Notes: a model not told the origin generated them from the sequence alone. Shown: positions 37,013 through 46,999, counted from the stretch's first letter. The stretch: DNA of 64,000 nt from Streptomyces sp. CNQ-509 (GCF_001011035.1 NZ_CP011492.1:3295501-3359500); one strand, 5' to 3'. Translations and numbers: made by a program.

Positions 37013-37840
37013 GTGTCAACTAAACGCTACCTCTCCCCCCGAAAGCGGCGCACCGCCGTCGCCGTTGTCCTCGCCGCCCTGCTCGCGGCCCTCGCCGGAG
37101 CGAGCACGGCGGGCGCGGCGAGCGCCGCGCCCTCCGCGCCCTCCGCGCCCTTCGTGTCCGCCGTGTTCGCCGCGCCCTCCGCGTTCGCCACCGCCGCGGG
37201 ACCCTCTGCCGCGGGACCCCCCGCCGCGCACGCCCGGCACGCCCCCGCCGCCCGCGCCGCGCCCGCGGAGCCGGCGCCGCCCTCGTACCGCGTACGCAAA
37301 GGCGACACCCTCACGGCGATCGCCCACCGGCTGGGGGTCCCGCTGGACCGGCTGTACGAGGTCAACAGGTCCGTGATCGGCCCGGACCCGGACCTGCTGC
37401 GGCCCGGCCAGATCCTGCGCGCGCCCGCACCCGGCTGGACCGCCCCGGTCGATGCCGAATACCGGATCTCCGCGCCCTACGGCCTCCCCGGCGACGGCTG
37501 GATCGCCGGCCACCACACCGGCGTCGACCTCGCCGTCCCCACGGGCACCCCGGTGTACTCCGTCGGCCCCGGCGAGGTCCACAGCACCTCCGCCGAGGGC
37601 GCGTACGGCAATCACATCCTGATCCGCATGGCCGACGACCACTACGTCCTCTACGCCCACCTTGACCGGATGTCCGTCGCCCCGGGCGACCGCGTCGAGG
37701 GCGGCACCCGCATCGGTGACTCCGGCAACACCGGCAACACCACCGGACCGCACCTGCACGTCGAGGTGCGCACCGGCACCGACTACGGCACGGACATCGA
37801 CCCCGTCGCCTACCTCGCCGGGTACGGCATCGACATCTGA
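37013..37840 (+). CDS. Secreted LysM / M23 metallopeptidase
   Basis: A 275-aa protein starting with GTG. A signal peptide covers residues ~10-35 (AVAVVLAALLAALAG), followed by a ~50-residue Ala/Pro linker. LysM covers ~93-140 (YRVRKGDTLTAIAHRLGV; LLRPGQIL) and M23 ~150-270, with zinc ligands in HHTGVDLA (HxxxD) and HLHVEV (HxH). It cleaves peptidoglycan cross-bridges outside the cell, with LysM holding it to the wall. A terminator follows. Confidence 0.93.
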   Translation: MSTKRYLSPRKRRTAVAVVLAALLAALAGASTAGAASAAPSAPSAPFVSAVFAAPSAFATAAGPSAAGPPAAHARHAPAARAAPAEPAPPSYRVRKGDTLTAIAHRLGVPLDRLYEVNRSVIGPDPDLLRPGQILRAPAPGWTAPVDAEYRISAPYGLPGDGWIAGHHTGVDLAVPTGTPVYSVGPGEVHSTSAEGAYGNHILIRMADDHYVLYAHLDRMSVAPGDRVEGGTRIGDSGNTGNTTGPHLHVEVRTGTDYGTDIDPVAYLAGYGIDI

Positions 37841-37858
37841 GACACCCGCACGCACAGC

Positions 37859-37887
37859 GGCGCCCCGGGCTCATCGCCCGGGGCGCC
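37859..37887. terminator. Bidirectional hairpin
   Basis: GGCGCCCCGGGC and GCCCGGGGCGCC pair perfectly over 12 bp around TCATC, between the convergent M23 and ThuA-protein genes. Confidence 0.85.
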
Positions 37888-37910
37888 GCCGCCCTTTCAC
37901 CTCCCGATCG

Positions 37911-40900
37911 CTAGCTGAAGGTCACCGAGTCGACGTCGAACGAGTTGTTCTGCGGCGACGTGAACTTCAGATAGAGCTTGTGCGACCCTTCCAGCGCCTC
38001 GACCGGCACGGCAGCCGTGGCCTGGTAGTTGTCCCAGCCCCCGGTGTTCTGGACCGGCGTCGTCGCGAGCAGTTGCCCGTCCGGGCCGTCGGCGCGCAGT
38101 TCGATCGCGCCCACGCCGTACGGCGACGACAGCTTGTACGCGACCTGGCTCATGCCCTCGACGGACATCGGCTCGAAGGCGATCCAGTCGCCGTTCGAGA
38201 TGTCGCCGATGCGCTTGCCGTTCTCGGCCCCCGCCTGGCTGACGATCCGGGTGCCGGACTGGTCGTCGTAGTACTCGGCCTGCTTGTGCTTGGGCTGCAG
38301 GACCGACTTGTCGTACCCGGTGAGCGAGGAGGCGCCGTCGCCGCCGCCGTCCTGGTAGCGGGCGTTCAGCACGTACGTCAGGTCCGCGCCCTCCGGGTGG
38401 CCGCCGAGGTCACCGGTGTCGACGGTGCCCTCGCAGCCCGGCAGGTCGGTCGTCGAGTGCTCGTGGTCGTCGTGCCCGAGCGCCGGGTTGACGAAGACCT
38501 TGGAGCAGTCGATCTGGCCGTCCTCCGGGTCGGTGACGGTGACCTTGTACGGAATCTCGTCCCCGAACTCGATCAGCTTGCCGTTGACCGGGGTCTCGAT
38601 CTTCACCTCGGGCGCGGTGTTGCCCGCGGTGATGGGGATGTTCGCGTAGCCGGTCTTGCCGGAGGAGTCGGTGACCTTGAGCTGGGCGGTGAAGTCGCCC
38701 TTGTTCTCGTAGGTGTGGCTGGGGTCGGCCTCGGTGGAGTCGAAGGTGCCGTCGCCGTCGAAGTCCCACTCGAAGGAGAGCGAGTCGCCGTCGGGGTCCC
38801 GGGAACCCTCGCTGGAGAAGTCGACCGCCAGCGGCACGGGCCCGTTGGTCGCCGAGGCGGTGGCCTTGGCGACCGGGGAGCGCTTGCCCTGGCTGTAGTC
38901 GATGCGGTACAGCCCCGAGTCGCTGTTGCCGCCGCCGAACGCGCTGCCCCACTCCAGGACGTAGAGCGAGCCGTCAGGGCCGAAGGTCATGTCCATCGGC
39001 TTGTTGAACTTCGCCGAGGAGAGGAAGTCGTTGATCTTCAGCAGCTCCTCGTTCTCGTCCCAGCGGACCTCCTTGACGTAGTTGCGGGTCCACTCGTAGA
39101 GGAAGCCGGCGCCGTCGAAGTACTCGGGGAACTTCGTCTCGGAGGGGTTGTCCGGGTCGTAGTTGTAGACCGGGCCGCCCATGGGGCCGGAGCCGCCCTG
39201 GCCCAGCTCGGGGAAGTTCTCGGAGGGGCCGTAGCCGTACCAGATGTCGGGCTTCTGGACCTTCGGCAGCTCGGTCAGACCGGTGTTGTTCGGCGAGGGG
39301 TTCGTCAGGTTGTCGCAGTCGAACTTCGCGCCGACCTCGCCGGTGTCCGGGTTGTACGGGGCGTAGGGCTGGTTGTCACCGTGGCAGAAGGGCCAGCCGA
39401 AGTTACCGGGCTCCTTGATGACGTTGTACTCGACCATGCCCTCCGGGCCGCGGTCCGTCGTCGGCAGCCCGCGGTCGGGACCGTAGTCGGCGGCGTGGAC
39501 GTAGCCCGTCTCCTGGTCGACGGTGAAGCGGAACGGGTTGCGGAAGCCCATCGCGTAGATCTCGGGACGTGTCTTCGACGTACCCGGCGCGAAGAGGTTG
39601 CCCTTGGGGATGGTGTAGGTGCCCTTCTGGGTGGGCTTGATCCGCAGGATCTTGCCCCGCAGGTCGTTGGTGTTGCCCGCGGTCCTGGCGGCGTCCAGCA
39701 TCTCCTGGCCCTCGCGCCAGTCGATCGGCGCGTACCCCTGCCAGTCGGGGCTGAGGTTCGGCGGCACGTCGTCGCCGGTGCCCAGGTACAGCGTGCCGTC
39801 GGGGCCGAACTCGACGGCGCCGCCGGTGTGGCCGGGCTCGGGGAAGGTGCGGTCCCGGTACGCGGGCACGTCGAGGAGCTTCTTCTCGCTGGCGGTGTCG
39901 AGCTTGCCGTTCTTGAGCGTGAAGCGCGACAGCCTGTTCACGTCCTCGGCGCTGCCGGCCGGGGCGTAGTAGAGGTAGATCCAGCCGTTCTTGGCGAAGT
40001 CCGGATCCAGCTCCATGCCGACCAGGCCGTCCTCGCCGCCGGTGTAGACGTCGAGCTTGCCCGCGGTGGTGGTCTGGTGGGTGGCCGGGTCGAAGACCTG
40101 GACCTCGCCGGCGCGCTGGACGTAGTAGACGCGGCCGTCCTTGGCCACGTCCAGCTCCATCGGGTCGGCGGTGTCGTCGTCGAGGGTGACCTTCTCGTAG
40201 CCGTTCCAGACCGTGCCGCCGCAGTCGCCGGGCTCGGCGCCCGCGGCCCACTTCACGCCGCCGATGACGTGGTCGCGGAACTCCTCCTCGCTGTACGCGG
40301 GGGTGTCGTGGCCCATGGCGGTGGCCCAGACCTTGCCGCCCTCGGCGTTACGGCACCAGGAGATGGGGTGGTCGGCGCCCATGGCGTCGCCGCCCGGGTT
40401 GTACGTCGTCTCGTCGGCGGTGACCAGGACGTGCACGTCGCCGCGCGGGTTGACGTCGAAGTTGTACCACTCCTCGGGGCGCTCCCAGCGCTCGGGCAGG
40501 CCCTTGGTCGAGGGGTGCACCTTGTCGGCGACCTTCGCGGTGCCCTGGAGCACGCCGGGCGAGTGGCTCGGCATGTGGGCGCCGCCGTTGATCAGCTCGT
40601 CCCACCACGGGAACTCGTTCTCGATCCCCATGTCGAGCGTGTTGTGGATGGCCGCGACGCCGCCGCCGGACTGCACGTACTTCTGCATGGCGGCGCGCTG
40701 CTCGTCCGTGTCCCAGACCATGCCGGAGTTCTGCAGCATGATGATCACGTCGTACTCGGCGAGCGCGGCGTCGTTGAAGACGGTCGAGTCGTCGGTCTGG
40801 TCGACCTCGAACCCGTTCTCCTCCGCCTCCTCCTTGACCATCTGGATGCCCGCGGGAATGGAGCCGTGGACGTAGCCCACGGCCTTGGTGAAGAGCAGCG

Positions 40901-41015
40901 CCTTGAAGGCGGGCGCCTTCTCCGCCGCTGCTGACGGCAGCGCGGTGAGCGCGAGCAGGACGGCGGCCAGCAAGGTGACCAACGACCTGCCTATGTCACG
41001 AGCATGACAGCTCAT
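37911..41015 (-). CDS. Secreted ThuA / glucose-sorbosone dehydrogenase / PKD / carbohydrate-binding protein
   Basis: A 1034-aa exported protein. Signal peptide at 1-31 (LLAAVLLALTALPSAAA). ThuA-like domain ~35-265 (GGGVAAIHNTLDMG; GADHPISWCRNAEGGKVW). A six-blade propeller like PQQ sugar dehydrogenases spans ~275-700 (DGLVGMELDPDFAKNGWIYL; AMGFRNPFRFTVD). A PKD domain follows at ~705-785 (FEWDFDGDGTFD), then an Ig-like stretch and a C-terminal CBM6-type module ~905-1034 (AEYYDDQSGTRIVSQ). It probably binds and oxidises extracellular sugar. It lies 213 bp after the sugar-ABC operon on the same strand, perhaps sharing its control. Confidence 0.9.
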   Translation of the reverse strand: MSCHARDIGRSLVTLLAAVLLALTALPSAAAEKAPAFKALLFTKAVGYVHGSIPAGIQMVKEEAEENGFEVDQTDDSTVFNDAALAEYDVIIMLQNSGMVWDTDEQRAAMQKYVQSGGGVAAIHNTLDMGIENEFPWWDELINGGAHMPSHSPGVLQGTAKVADKVHPSTKGLPERWERPEEWYNFDVNPRGDVHVLVTADETTYNPGGDAMGADHPISWCRNAEGGKVWATAMGHDTPAYSEEEFRDHVIGGVKWAAGAEPGDCGGTVWNGYEKVTLDDDTADPMELDVAKDGRVYYVQRAGEVQVFDPATHQTTTAGKLDVYTGGEDGLVGMELDPDFAKNGWIYLYYAPAGSAEDVNRLSRFTLKNGKLDTASEKKLLDVPAYRDRTFPEPGHTGGAVEFGPDGTLYLGTGDDVPPNLSPDWQGYAPIDWREGQEMLDAARTAGNTNDLRGKILRIKPTQKGTYTIPKGNLFAPGTSKTRPEIYAMGFRNPFRFTVDQETGYVHAADYGPDRGLPTTDRGPEGMVEYNVIKEPGNFGWPFCHGDNQPYAPYNPDTGEVGAKFDCDNLTNPSPNNTGLTELPKVQKPDIWYGYGPSENFPELGQGGSGPMGGPVYNYDPDNPSETKFPEYFDGAGFLYEWTRNYVKEVRWDENEELLKINDFLSSAKFNKPMDMTFGPDGSLYVLEWGSAFGGGNSDSGLYRIDYSQGKRSPVAKATASATNGPVPLAVDFSSEGSRDPDGDSLSFEWDFDGDGTFDSTEADPSHTYENKGDFTAQLKVTDSSGKTGYANIPITAGNTAPEVKIETPVNGKLIEFGDEIPYKVTVTDPEDGQIDCSKVFVNPALGHDDHEHSTTDLPGCEGTVDTGDLGGHPEGADLTYVLNARYQDGGGDGASSLTGYDKSVLQPKHKQAEYYDDQSGTRIVSQAGAENGKRIGDISNGDWIAFEPMSVEGMSQVAYKLSSPYGVGAIELRADGPDGQLLATTPVQNTGGWDNYQATAAVPVEALEGSHKLYLKFTSPQNNSFDVDSVTFS

Positions 41016-41228
41016 GAATCGGTCCTCTCCTTCGGTGTGCGGAAATGGAATGGGCGTACCGGTCGGTGAGAGGGGTTCGTGGGGCGCCGGGCGCGCAGGC
41101 GTGCGCGCAGGCGTGGTCCGCCGGGCCCGGCTCTGCGTCCCGGAGCTCCGGGCCCGGCGGCGTGTGGCGCGGGGGTGCGTTGCGTACGCGGTCAGGGCGC
41201 GTACGGGAGGAAGGACGGTGCGGGTGCG

Positions 41229-42101
41229 TCAGGTGCGTAAGGCGCGGCGCAGGAAGGCGAGTCCTTCGACTGCGATGGCGTCCTGGCTCGGTGCCAGCGC
41301 CCGCCACACCGACGCGGCCACCGCGATGGTCGCGTTGTGCGCCGTGAACGACTCGATGCACAGCGGCCCGCGGTAGCCCGCCTCGTCCAGCGCACCGAGG
41401 AAGCCGGGCCAGTCCAGGTGGTCCGCCCCGGGCGCGCCCCGGTCGTTGGCACACACCTGGACGTGCGCGATCCGCCCCGCCGCCGCGCGCACGGCGCCGG
41501 GCAGGGAGCGCTCCTCGATGTTCTGGTGGTACGTGTCGAGGGCGACCCCGATCGTCTCGCCGGGCAGCCCGTCCAGCGCCGTCACGGTCTGCGCGACGGT
41601 GTTGAGCAGGCTCGTCTCGTACCGGTTGAGCGGCTCGACGGCCAGCAGCACCCCGGCGGCCGCGGCGTGCGCGACGACCGGCGCGATGTTGTCCCGCCAC
41701 TCGGCGTACGCCGCCGTCCGCTCGTCCGCGTCCATCCGCCAGGTCCTGCCCACCGCGGCGTACATCGGCCCGGCGACCACCGGCGCGCCGATCTCCCGCG
41801 CGGCGTCCACGCAGCGGCGCAGGTAGTCCTGCGTCGTACGGACCGCCAGCGGCTCGGCGCGGACGAGCCCGCGCTCCGGCGGCATCACGGCGAGCACCGC
41901 GGCCGCGGCCAGGCCGTTGCCGTCGAGCAGCTTCGCCGCGGCGGCCGGCTGCCAGTCGCTCGCCTGCTCCAGCGGCAGTTCCGCGCAGTCGAACCCCCAG
42001 TCCGCCAGCCGCGGCAGCACCCCGGCCAGCGCGCGCTCGGTCACCGGGGAGTGCCAGATCCACGGGTTGGCGCCGATCAGCCGTCTTCCGGCCGGCATCA
42101 C
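41229..42101 (-). CDS. Sugar phosphate isomerase/epimerase (AP-endonuclease-2 fold)
   Basis: A 290-aa TIM-barrel protein related to D-tagatose/D-psicose 3-epimerases. Likely metal ligands are Glu in LLAVEPLNRYETS, Asp in GVALDTYHQN, His in IAHVQVCAND and Glu in PLCIESF. Its start overlaps the binding-protein stop (ATGA), so it is the last gene of the five-gene coupled sugar operon and probably converts the imported sugar. Confidence 0.88.
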   Translation of the reverse strand: MMPAGRRLIGANPWIWHSPVTERALAGVLPRLADWGFDCAELPLEQASDWQPAAAAKLLDGNGLAAAAVLAVMPPERGLVRAEPLAVRTTQDYLRRCVDAAREIGAPVVAGPMYAAVGRTWRMDADERTAAYAEWRDNIAPVVAHAAAAGVLLAVEPLNRYETSLLNTVAQTVTALDGLPGETIGVALDTYHQNIEERSLPGAVRAAAGRIAHVQVCANDRGAPGADHLDWPGFLGALDEAGYRGPLCIESFTAHNATIAVAASVWRALAPSQDAIAVEGLAFLRRALRT

Positions 42102-43342
42102 TCACCGCCCCAGTCGCCGGGGTAGCCGGGCAGGTCCTCGCAGCCGCAGGCGCCGTAGTGCAGCGGGGGCATGCCCTCCTTGTAGTACTCGTCGAAGTTC
42201 TCCTCGGTGACCACCGGCTGCGGCAGGGTCCACTCCTTGGGAACCTCCTCGCCGGCGAGGATCTTGAGCGCGGCGATCACGGGCGTACGCCACTGGAACG
42301 TCGGGTACGCGGGCGCGATGGCGGTGAGGTCCTTGTCCTTCCACGCCTGGAGGAAGTCCTGCTGGTCCTCGCCGGTGATCGGCGGGATGTCCTCGCCCGC
42401 GTCCTCGAACGCCTCGACGGCCGCGACCGAGGTGGCGCCGGAGTCCATCCACACGCCGTCGATCTGGCCGTGGCGCGCGATGGCGTCGGAGACGATCGAC
42501 TTGGCCTTCGACGGGTCGCCGTCGGTGAACTTCACCTCGACCACGTCGAGTCCGGCCTTCTCGAACGCGATCTCCGCGGCCGACCAGCGGGTCTCCAGCA
42601 CGTCCACGCCGGGCGAGATGCGCAGCGCCACGATCTTGCCGCCCTTGTCCACCTCGTCCACCAGGAAGTCCGCGGCGGCGGCACCGTAGGCGTAGCCGCC
42701 GATGGGGCTGATGAACGTGATGGCGCAGTCGGTCTCCACGCCGCGGTCGAAGACGATCACCGGGATCTTGCCGCACGCCTCCTCGACCGCGGGGGTGAGG
42801 GTGGCGGTGGTGTTCGGCGAGACGATCAGCGCGTCGCAGTTCTGCCCCGACAGCTCCTGGATGTCGGAGATCTGCTTGTCGTCCTTGCCCTGCGCGTCCA
42901 GGACCGTGAAGTCGGCGATCTCGTCGTGCTGCGCGACCTCCGCCTTCATCGTCTTCAGGCCCACCTGCCGCCAGGGGTTGAAGACGCCGGCGTTGGAGAA
43001 GCACAGCTTCGCCCCCTCGACGCCGCCCTTCATGGCGTACTCGGAGGTGTCGACCATCCCGCCCGACTGCGGATCGAGCATCTGCTCCCAGGGCTTGCCC
43101 TCGGGACCCTCGGGGGTCGCCTTGGTGAGCTCCAACTGCCGGTCGTAGTCCGCCTGGTCGAAGAACTCCGACTGCTTGCCGCCGTCCTCCGCCTGCTCGG
43201 AGGCGGCGGGGTCGTCGGCCAGGTCGTCCTTCGGCGCGTCCGACGAGCAGGAGGCGAGCAGCGCTGCGGCCAGCAGCGCGGCGGCCGGTGCGGCCAAGCG
43301 GTGGCGAGCGCCGGGGCGGGTCGTGCGGCGCGTACGGCTCAT
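42098..43342 (-). CDS. Sugar ABC transporter substrate-binding lipoprotein (RbsB/XylF-like)
   Basis: A 414-aa protein with lipobox LLAAALLASCSSD (Cys ~31), then a charged linker and a periplasmic-binding-protein type 1 fold (NCDALIVSPNTTATLTP; IPVIVFDRGVETDC; DGVWMDSGATSVAAV). It is longer than classical RbsB by about 90 residues, with an acidic spacer at the N-terminus and GACGCEDLPGYPGDW at the end. Overlaps its neighbours by ATGA at both ends. The sugar is not identifiable by eye. Confidence 0.9.
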   Translation of the reverse strand: MSRTRRTTRPGARHRLAAPAAALLAAALLASCSSDAPKDDLADDPAASEQAEDGGKQSEFFDQADYDRQLELTKATPEGPEGKPWEQMLDPQSGGMVDTSEYAMKGGVEGAKLCFSNAGVFNPWRQVGLKTMKAEVAQHDEIADFTVLDAQGKDDKQISDIQELSGQNCDALIVSPNTTATLTPAVEEACGKIPVIVFDRGVETDCAITFISPIGGYAYGAAAADFLVDEVDKGGKIVALRISPGVDVLETRWSAAEIAFEKAGLDVVEVKFTDGDPSKAKSIVSDAIARHGQIDGVWMDSGATSVAAVEAFEDAGEDIPPITGEDQQDFLQAWKDKDLTAIAPAYPTFQWRTPVIAALKILAGEEVPKEWTLPQPVVTEENFDEYYKEGMPPLHYGACGCEDLPGYPGDWGGE

Positions 43343-44391
43343 GAGGAGGACTTCCCTTCCGAGGGCGTGGTAGGAGCGGAGGGTGGTGGTGCGGTACGGC
43401 GCGGGCGCAGCCGGGAGAAGCCCGAGATACCGGTGGCGCCGAGGCCGACGGCCGCGATGACGATGAATCCCTGGACCGTGGACTCCAGCGCGCCGGAGAC
43501 GCCCTGGAGGTTGAGGAACGTGAAGAGCGCCTGGAGCGAGAACGCCCCGGCCATGGCGGCGACGACCGAGCCGCGGCCGCCGCCGAGGATGACCCCGCCG
43601 AGCACGACGGCGGTGATCGCCTCGAACTCCAGACCCCGGCCGGCCTGCGCGGAGACCCCGGAGAAGCCGGCGACGAGGACCGCGGCGAGCGCCGCGGCGG
43701 TGCCGGAGAGCACGAACGCGAGGGTGCGCGCGCGGGGTACGCGCACGCCCGCGAGCGCGGCGGCGCGCTCGTTGTCGCCGGTGGCCAGGAGCGTACGGCC
43801 GAAGTCGGAGCGCATCAGCCACACGGCGATCGCGCCGACCGCGAGGCACGCGAGCACCGCCCACGGCAGCCAGCCCCCGGCCTCGCCGCGGCCGAAGGTG
43901 CGGAAGCTCTCCGGCAGTACGCCCTGGGGGGAGCCGCCGGTCCAGTAGAAGACGGCACCTTCGAGGATGAGCATCATGCCGAGCGTGGTGATGAACGACG
44001 GCACCAGCAGCACGGTGGTGATGAGCCCGTTGACCAGGCCGACGAGCGCTCCGGCGAGCAGCAGCCCGGCGGTGACCAGCAGCCAGGGCGCGTCCGGGTA
44101 CGAGCCGTAGAACTCGGCCCCGGCGACGACGCCCGCCGTGACCACCGCGCCGACGGAGAGGTCGAAGCCGCCGGAGACGATGACCATGTACTGGCCCGCG
44201 GCGAGGATCACCAGCGGGGCGGCGCGCTTGACGAACGCGAGGAAGGAGTCGGGTTCGTAGAACCCGGGGTCGGTGATCGCCAGCGCGGCGAGCAGGACGG
44301 CGAGGAGGACGTAGACGGGGGCACCGGTACCGAGGCGGCGGCCGGCGTTGGCGAACACGCTCGTCGTCGCGGACGGGGTGGTCGTCGTCAT
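43339..44391 (-). CDS. Sugar ABC transporter permease 2 (RbsC-like)
   Basis: A 350-aa permease of about ten helices with family motifs IVSGGFDLSVGAVV (~70) and FEAITAVVLGGVILGGGRG (~270). It forms the membrane channel with the neighbouring permease. ATGA overlap on both sides. Confidence 0.9.
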   Translation of the reverse strand: MTTTTPSATTSVFANAGRRLGTGAPVYVLLAVLLAALAITDPGFYEPDSFLAFVKRAAPLVILAAGQYMVIVSGGFDLSVGAVVTAGVVAGAEFYGSYPDAPWLLVTAGLLLAGALVGLVNGLITTVLLVPSFITTLGMMLILEGAVFYWTGGSPQGVLPESFRTFGRGEAGGWLPWAVLACLAVGAIAVWLMRSDFGRTLLATGDNERAAALAGVRVPRARTLAFVLSGTAAALAAVLVAGFSGVSAQAGRGLEFEAITAVVLGGVILGGGRGSVVAAMAGAFSLQALFTFLNLQGVSGALESTVQGFIVIAAVGLGATGISGFSRLRPRRTAPPPSAPTTPSEGKSSS

Positions 44392-45440
44392 GCGAGCGCT
44401 CCCTTCTCCTCGGCCCGCGCCGCGTCCCGCTCCTTGGCCCGGCGCCGGAACGGGCGGGCATAGAGGGCGACGGCGGCGATGATGACGACGCCGCGGACGA
44501 CGTTCTTGAAGAACGGGTCGACGGAGAGCTGGTTGAAGATGCTGTCCAGCACGGAGAGCAGCAGCACCCCGCCGAGGGTCCCGGCCACGCCGCCGCGGCC
44601 GCCGGCCAGCGCGGTGCCGCCGAGCACGACGGCGGCGATGGAGTCGAGGTCGTAGCGCGCCTCGGTGCCCGCCCAGGGGGCGCCGGCGCCGAGCCGGGAG
44701 GCGAGGAAGAGGGCGGCGGCGCCGACGCACAGGGCGCAGAGCACGTGCGCGTAGATGACGGTGCGCTTGGTCCGTACGCCGGAGAGGCGGGCGGCGTGCT
44801 CGTCGCCGCCGGTGGCGTACATGTGGTGGCCCAGGCGCGTGCGTTTGGTGATCAGCCAGAGCAATGCGGCCACGGCGATCAGGAGGAAGACGGAGACCGG
44901 GATGAAGCCGACCCGGTCGTAGCCGAGGCGCTGGAAGGACGCAGGCACGTCGCCCGCGGGTCCGGTGTAGTTGTCCTCGATGTAGCCGCGCAGGATGAAC
45001 GCCATGCCGAGGGTGGCGATGAAGGCGTTGACCTTCAGTCCCGTGACGATGAGGCCGTTGGCGAGCCCGACCGCGGCGGAGAGCGCGAGCACGGCGAGCA
45101 CCGCCGTGACGACGCTGCCGCCCTCCATCGTCTCGGCGGCGACCAGTGTGCCCAGGCTGATGAGGTACGCGACGGACAGGTCGAGCGAGCCGGTGAGGAT
45201 CACCGCGGACTGGCCGACGGCGACCAGGCCGAGGGCGACGGAGTTCTGCAGGATGCCGGTGAAGTTGGACTGGGTCATGAACTGGCCGCCGTCGATGGTG
45301 ACGACGATCCAGCCGATGAGCGTGACCGCGGCGGCGGCCAGCCAGACGCCGACGACGGGGTCGGTGATCTTGAGCCGGCCGGCCCCGGGCAGCCGGCGCG
45401 GGGCCGCCGGGGCCGGGGCCTCGGTGCGTAAGGCGGTCAT
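44388..45440 (-). CDS. Sugar ABC transporter permease 1 (RbsC-like)
   Basis: A 350-aa permease with motifs ILTGSLDLSVAYLISLG (~80), LKVNAFIATLGMAFILRGY (~135) and DLDSIAAVVLGGTALAGGRG (~275). The two permeases are paralogues of equal length, so the channel is a heterodimer. ATGA overlaps with ATPase and permease 2. Confidence 0.9.
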   Translation of the reverse strand: MTALRTEAPAPAAPRRLPGAGRLKITDPVVGVWLAAAAVTLIGWIVVTIDGGQFMTQSNFTGILQNSVALGLVAVGQSAVILTGSLDLSVAYLISLGTLVAAETMEGGSVVTAVLAVLALSAAVGLANGLIVTGLKVNAFIATLGMAFILRGYIEDNYTGPAGDVPASFQRLGYDRVGFIPVSVFLLIAVAALLWLITKRTRLGHHMYATGGDEHAARLSGVRTKRTVIYAHVLCALCVGAAALFLASRLGAGAPWAGTEARYDLDSIAAVVLGGTALAGGRGGVAGTLGGVLLLSVLDSIFNQLSVDPFFKNVVRGVVIIAAVALYARPFRRRAKERDAARAEEKGALA

Positions 45441-46930
45441 GCGGCACTCCCCTCGGGAGCCGTGCCCGCCGCGTCCCGGGTGGCGAGCCGCATGATGTCC
45501 TCTTCGCCCGCCCCGGCGGGCAGTTCGCCGGCGAAGGTGCCGTCGGCCATGACGAGGATGCGGTCGCTCATGCCGATCAGCTCGGGCAGTTCGGAGGAGA
45601 CGATGAGGACGGCCATGCCGTCGCGGGCGAGTTCGCGGACGAGGGTGTGGATGGCGGCCTTGGCACCGACGTCGACGCCGCGGGTCGGCTCGTCGAAGAG
45701 CAGCACCCGAGGTCTGGCGGCGAGCCACTTGGCGATGACGACCTTCTGCTGGTTGCCGCCGGAGAGGTACTGGACCTCCTGGTCGTGGCCGCGGGAGCGG
45801 AGGTTGACGCGGTCGAGCAGCCCGGAGACCTCCCCGGCCTGCACACCGCCGCCGTGCACGGCGCGGGTGACGAGGAGGGCGTTGTCCCGTACGGACTGGT
45901 GGAGGACCAGGCCCTCGCCCTTGCGGTCCTCGGTGACCAGCGCGACGCCGCCGCGGATGGCCTGCCGGGGACTGCCGGGGCGCAGCGGGCGGCCGGCGAC
46001 GGTCATGCTGCCGCGGGTGAAGGGCGCGGCGCCGAAGAGGGCCCGTACGAGGGAAGTCCGGCCCGAACCCTGGAGCCCGGCGACACCGGTGACTTCGCCG
46101 GCCCTGAGGGTGAGGTCGATGCCGGCGAGGCGCTCGTTGCCGGCGCCCGCCGTGGTCAGCAGCGGCTCGCCGATCTCCCCGGCGCGGGCGCGGGGCGGGT
46201 AGTAGGACCCCAGCTCGCGGCCGACCATGGCCCGGACGACGTCGTCGGGGGTGGTCTCCGCGGTGGTGAGGGTGGCGACCTTGCGGCCGTCCTTGAGGAC
46301 GGTGATGCGGCGGGAGAGGTCGAAGACCTCGCGGAGGCGGTGGCTGATGTAGAGGATGCCGATGCCGCGGGCGGCGAGGCGGCGGATGAGCGCGTAGAGG
46401 AGTTCGACCTCGTGGTCGGCGAGGGGTGCGGTCGGCTCGTCCATGACAAGCACACGGACATCGGACGCCGCCAGCGCCTTGACGATCTCCACCGTCTGCT
46501 GGCGGGCCACCGAGAGGTCCTTGACCTGGGTGTGGGGGGCGATTCCGGTCTCGTCCAGCTCGGCGAGGAGCTCGGCGGTGCGGCGCTCCATGGCGCGCCG
46601 GTCGACGAGCCCGCGGCGTACCGGCTCGCGGCCGAGGAAGACGTTCTCCGCGACGGTGCGGTGCGGGAGCAGCGCGAACTCCTGATGGATGAGACCGATC
46701 CCGGCGGCCTGGGCCTGTACGGGGTGCGAGAAGGCGTGCACCGTGCCGTCGAGCGTGATGGTGCCCTCGTCGGGGGCGTACTCCCCGGCGAGCACCTTCA
46801 TCAGCGTCGACTTGCCCGCGCCGTTCTCCCCCACCAGGGCGTGGACTTCACCCGGTTCGAGGTCGAGCGACACCCCGTGCAGCACCCGCACCCCGAGAAA
46901 GCTCTTGGACACGTCCTGCATCGTCAGCAT
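45437..46930 (-). CDS. Sugar ABC transporter ATP-binding protein (RbsA-like, two ABC domains)
   Basis: A 497-aa fused ATPase. Domain 1: Walker A GENGAGKSTLMKVL (~35), signature DLSVARQQTVEI, Walker B VLVMDEPTAPL. Domain 2: GLQGSGRTSLVRALFG (~275), signature YLSGGNQQKVVIAKWL, LLFDEPTRGVDVG. Degenerate second Walker A is normal for this family. First gene of the coupled operon, 140 bp from the divergent ROK regulator. The ATG at 46930 gives the conserved N-terminus. Confidence 0.93.
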   Translation of the reverse strand: MLTMQDVSKSFLGVRVLHGVSLDLEPGEVHALVGENGAGKSTLMKVLAGEYAPDEGTITLDGTVHAFSHPVQAQAAGIGLIHQEFALLPHRTVAENVFLGREPVRRGLVDRRAMERRTAELLAELDETGIAPHTQVKDLSVARQQTVEIVKALAASDVRVLVMDEPTAPLADHEVELLYALIRRLAARGIGILYISHRLREVFDLSRRITVLKDGRKVATLTTAETTPDDVVRAMVGRELGSYYPPRARAGEIGEPLLTTAGAGNERLAGIDLTLRAGEVTGVAGLQGSGRTSLVRALFGAAPFTRGSMTVAGRPLRPGSPRQAIRGGVALVTEDRKGEGLVLHQSVRDNALLVTRAVHGGGVQAGEVSGLLDRVNLRSRGHDQEVQYLSGGNQQKVVIAKWLAARPRVLLFDEPTRGVDVGAKAAIHTLVRELARDGMAVLIVSSELPELIGMSDRILVMADGTFAGELPAGAGEEDIMRLATRDAAGTAPEGSAA

Positions 46931-46999
46931 GAAAGGCAGAGTCCCCAGGCTTCTTTGGACTGTCAAGAGCCTAAGCAAGGGCTTTCGCTGATGAGTTGG

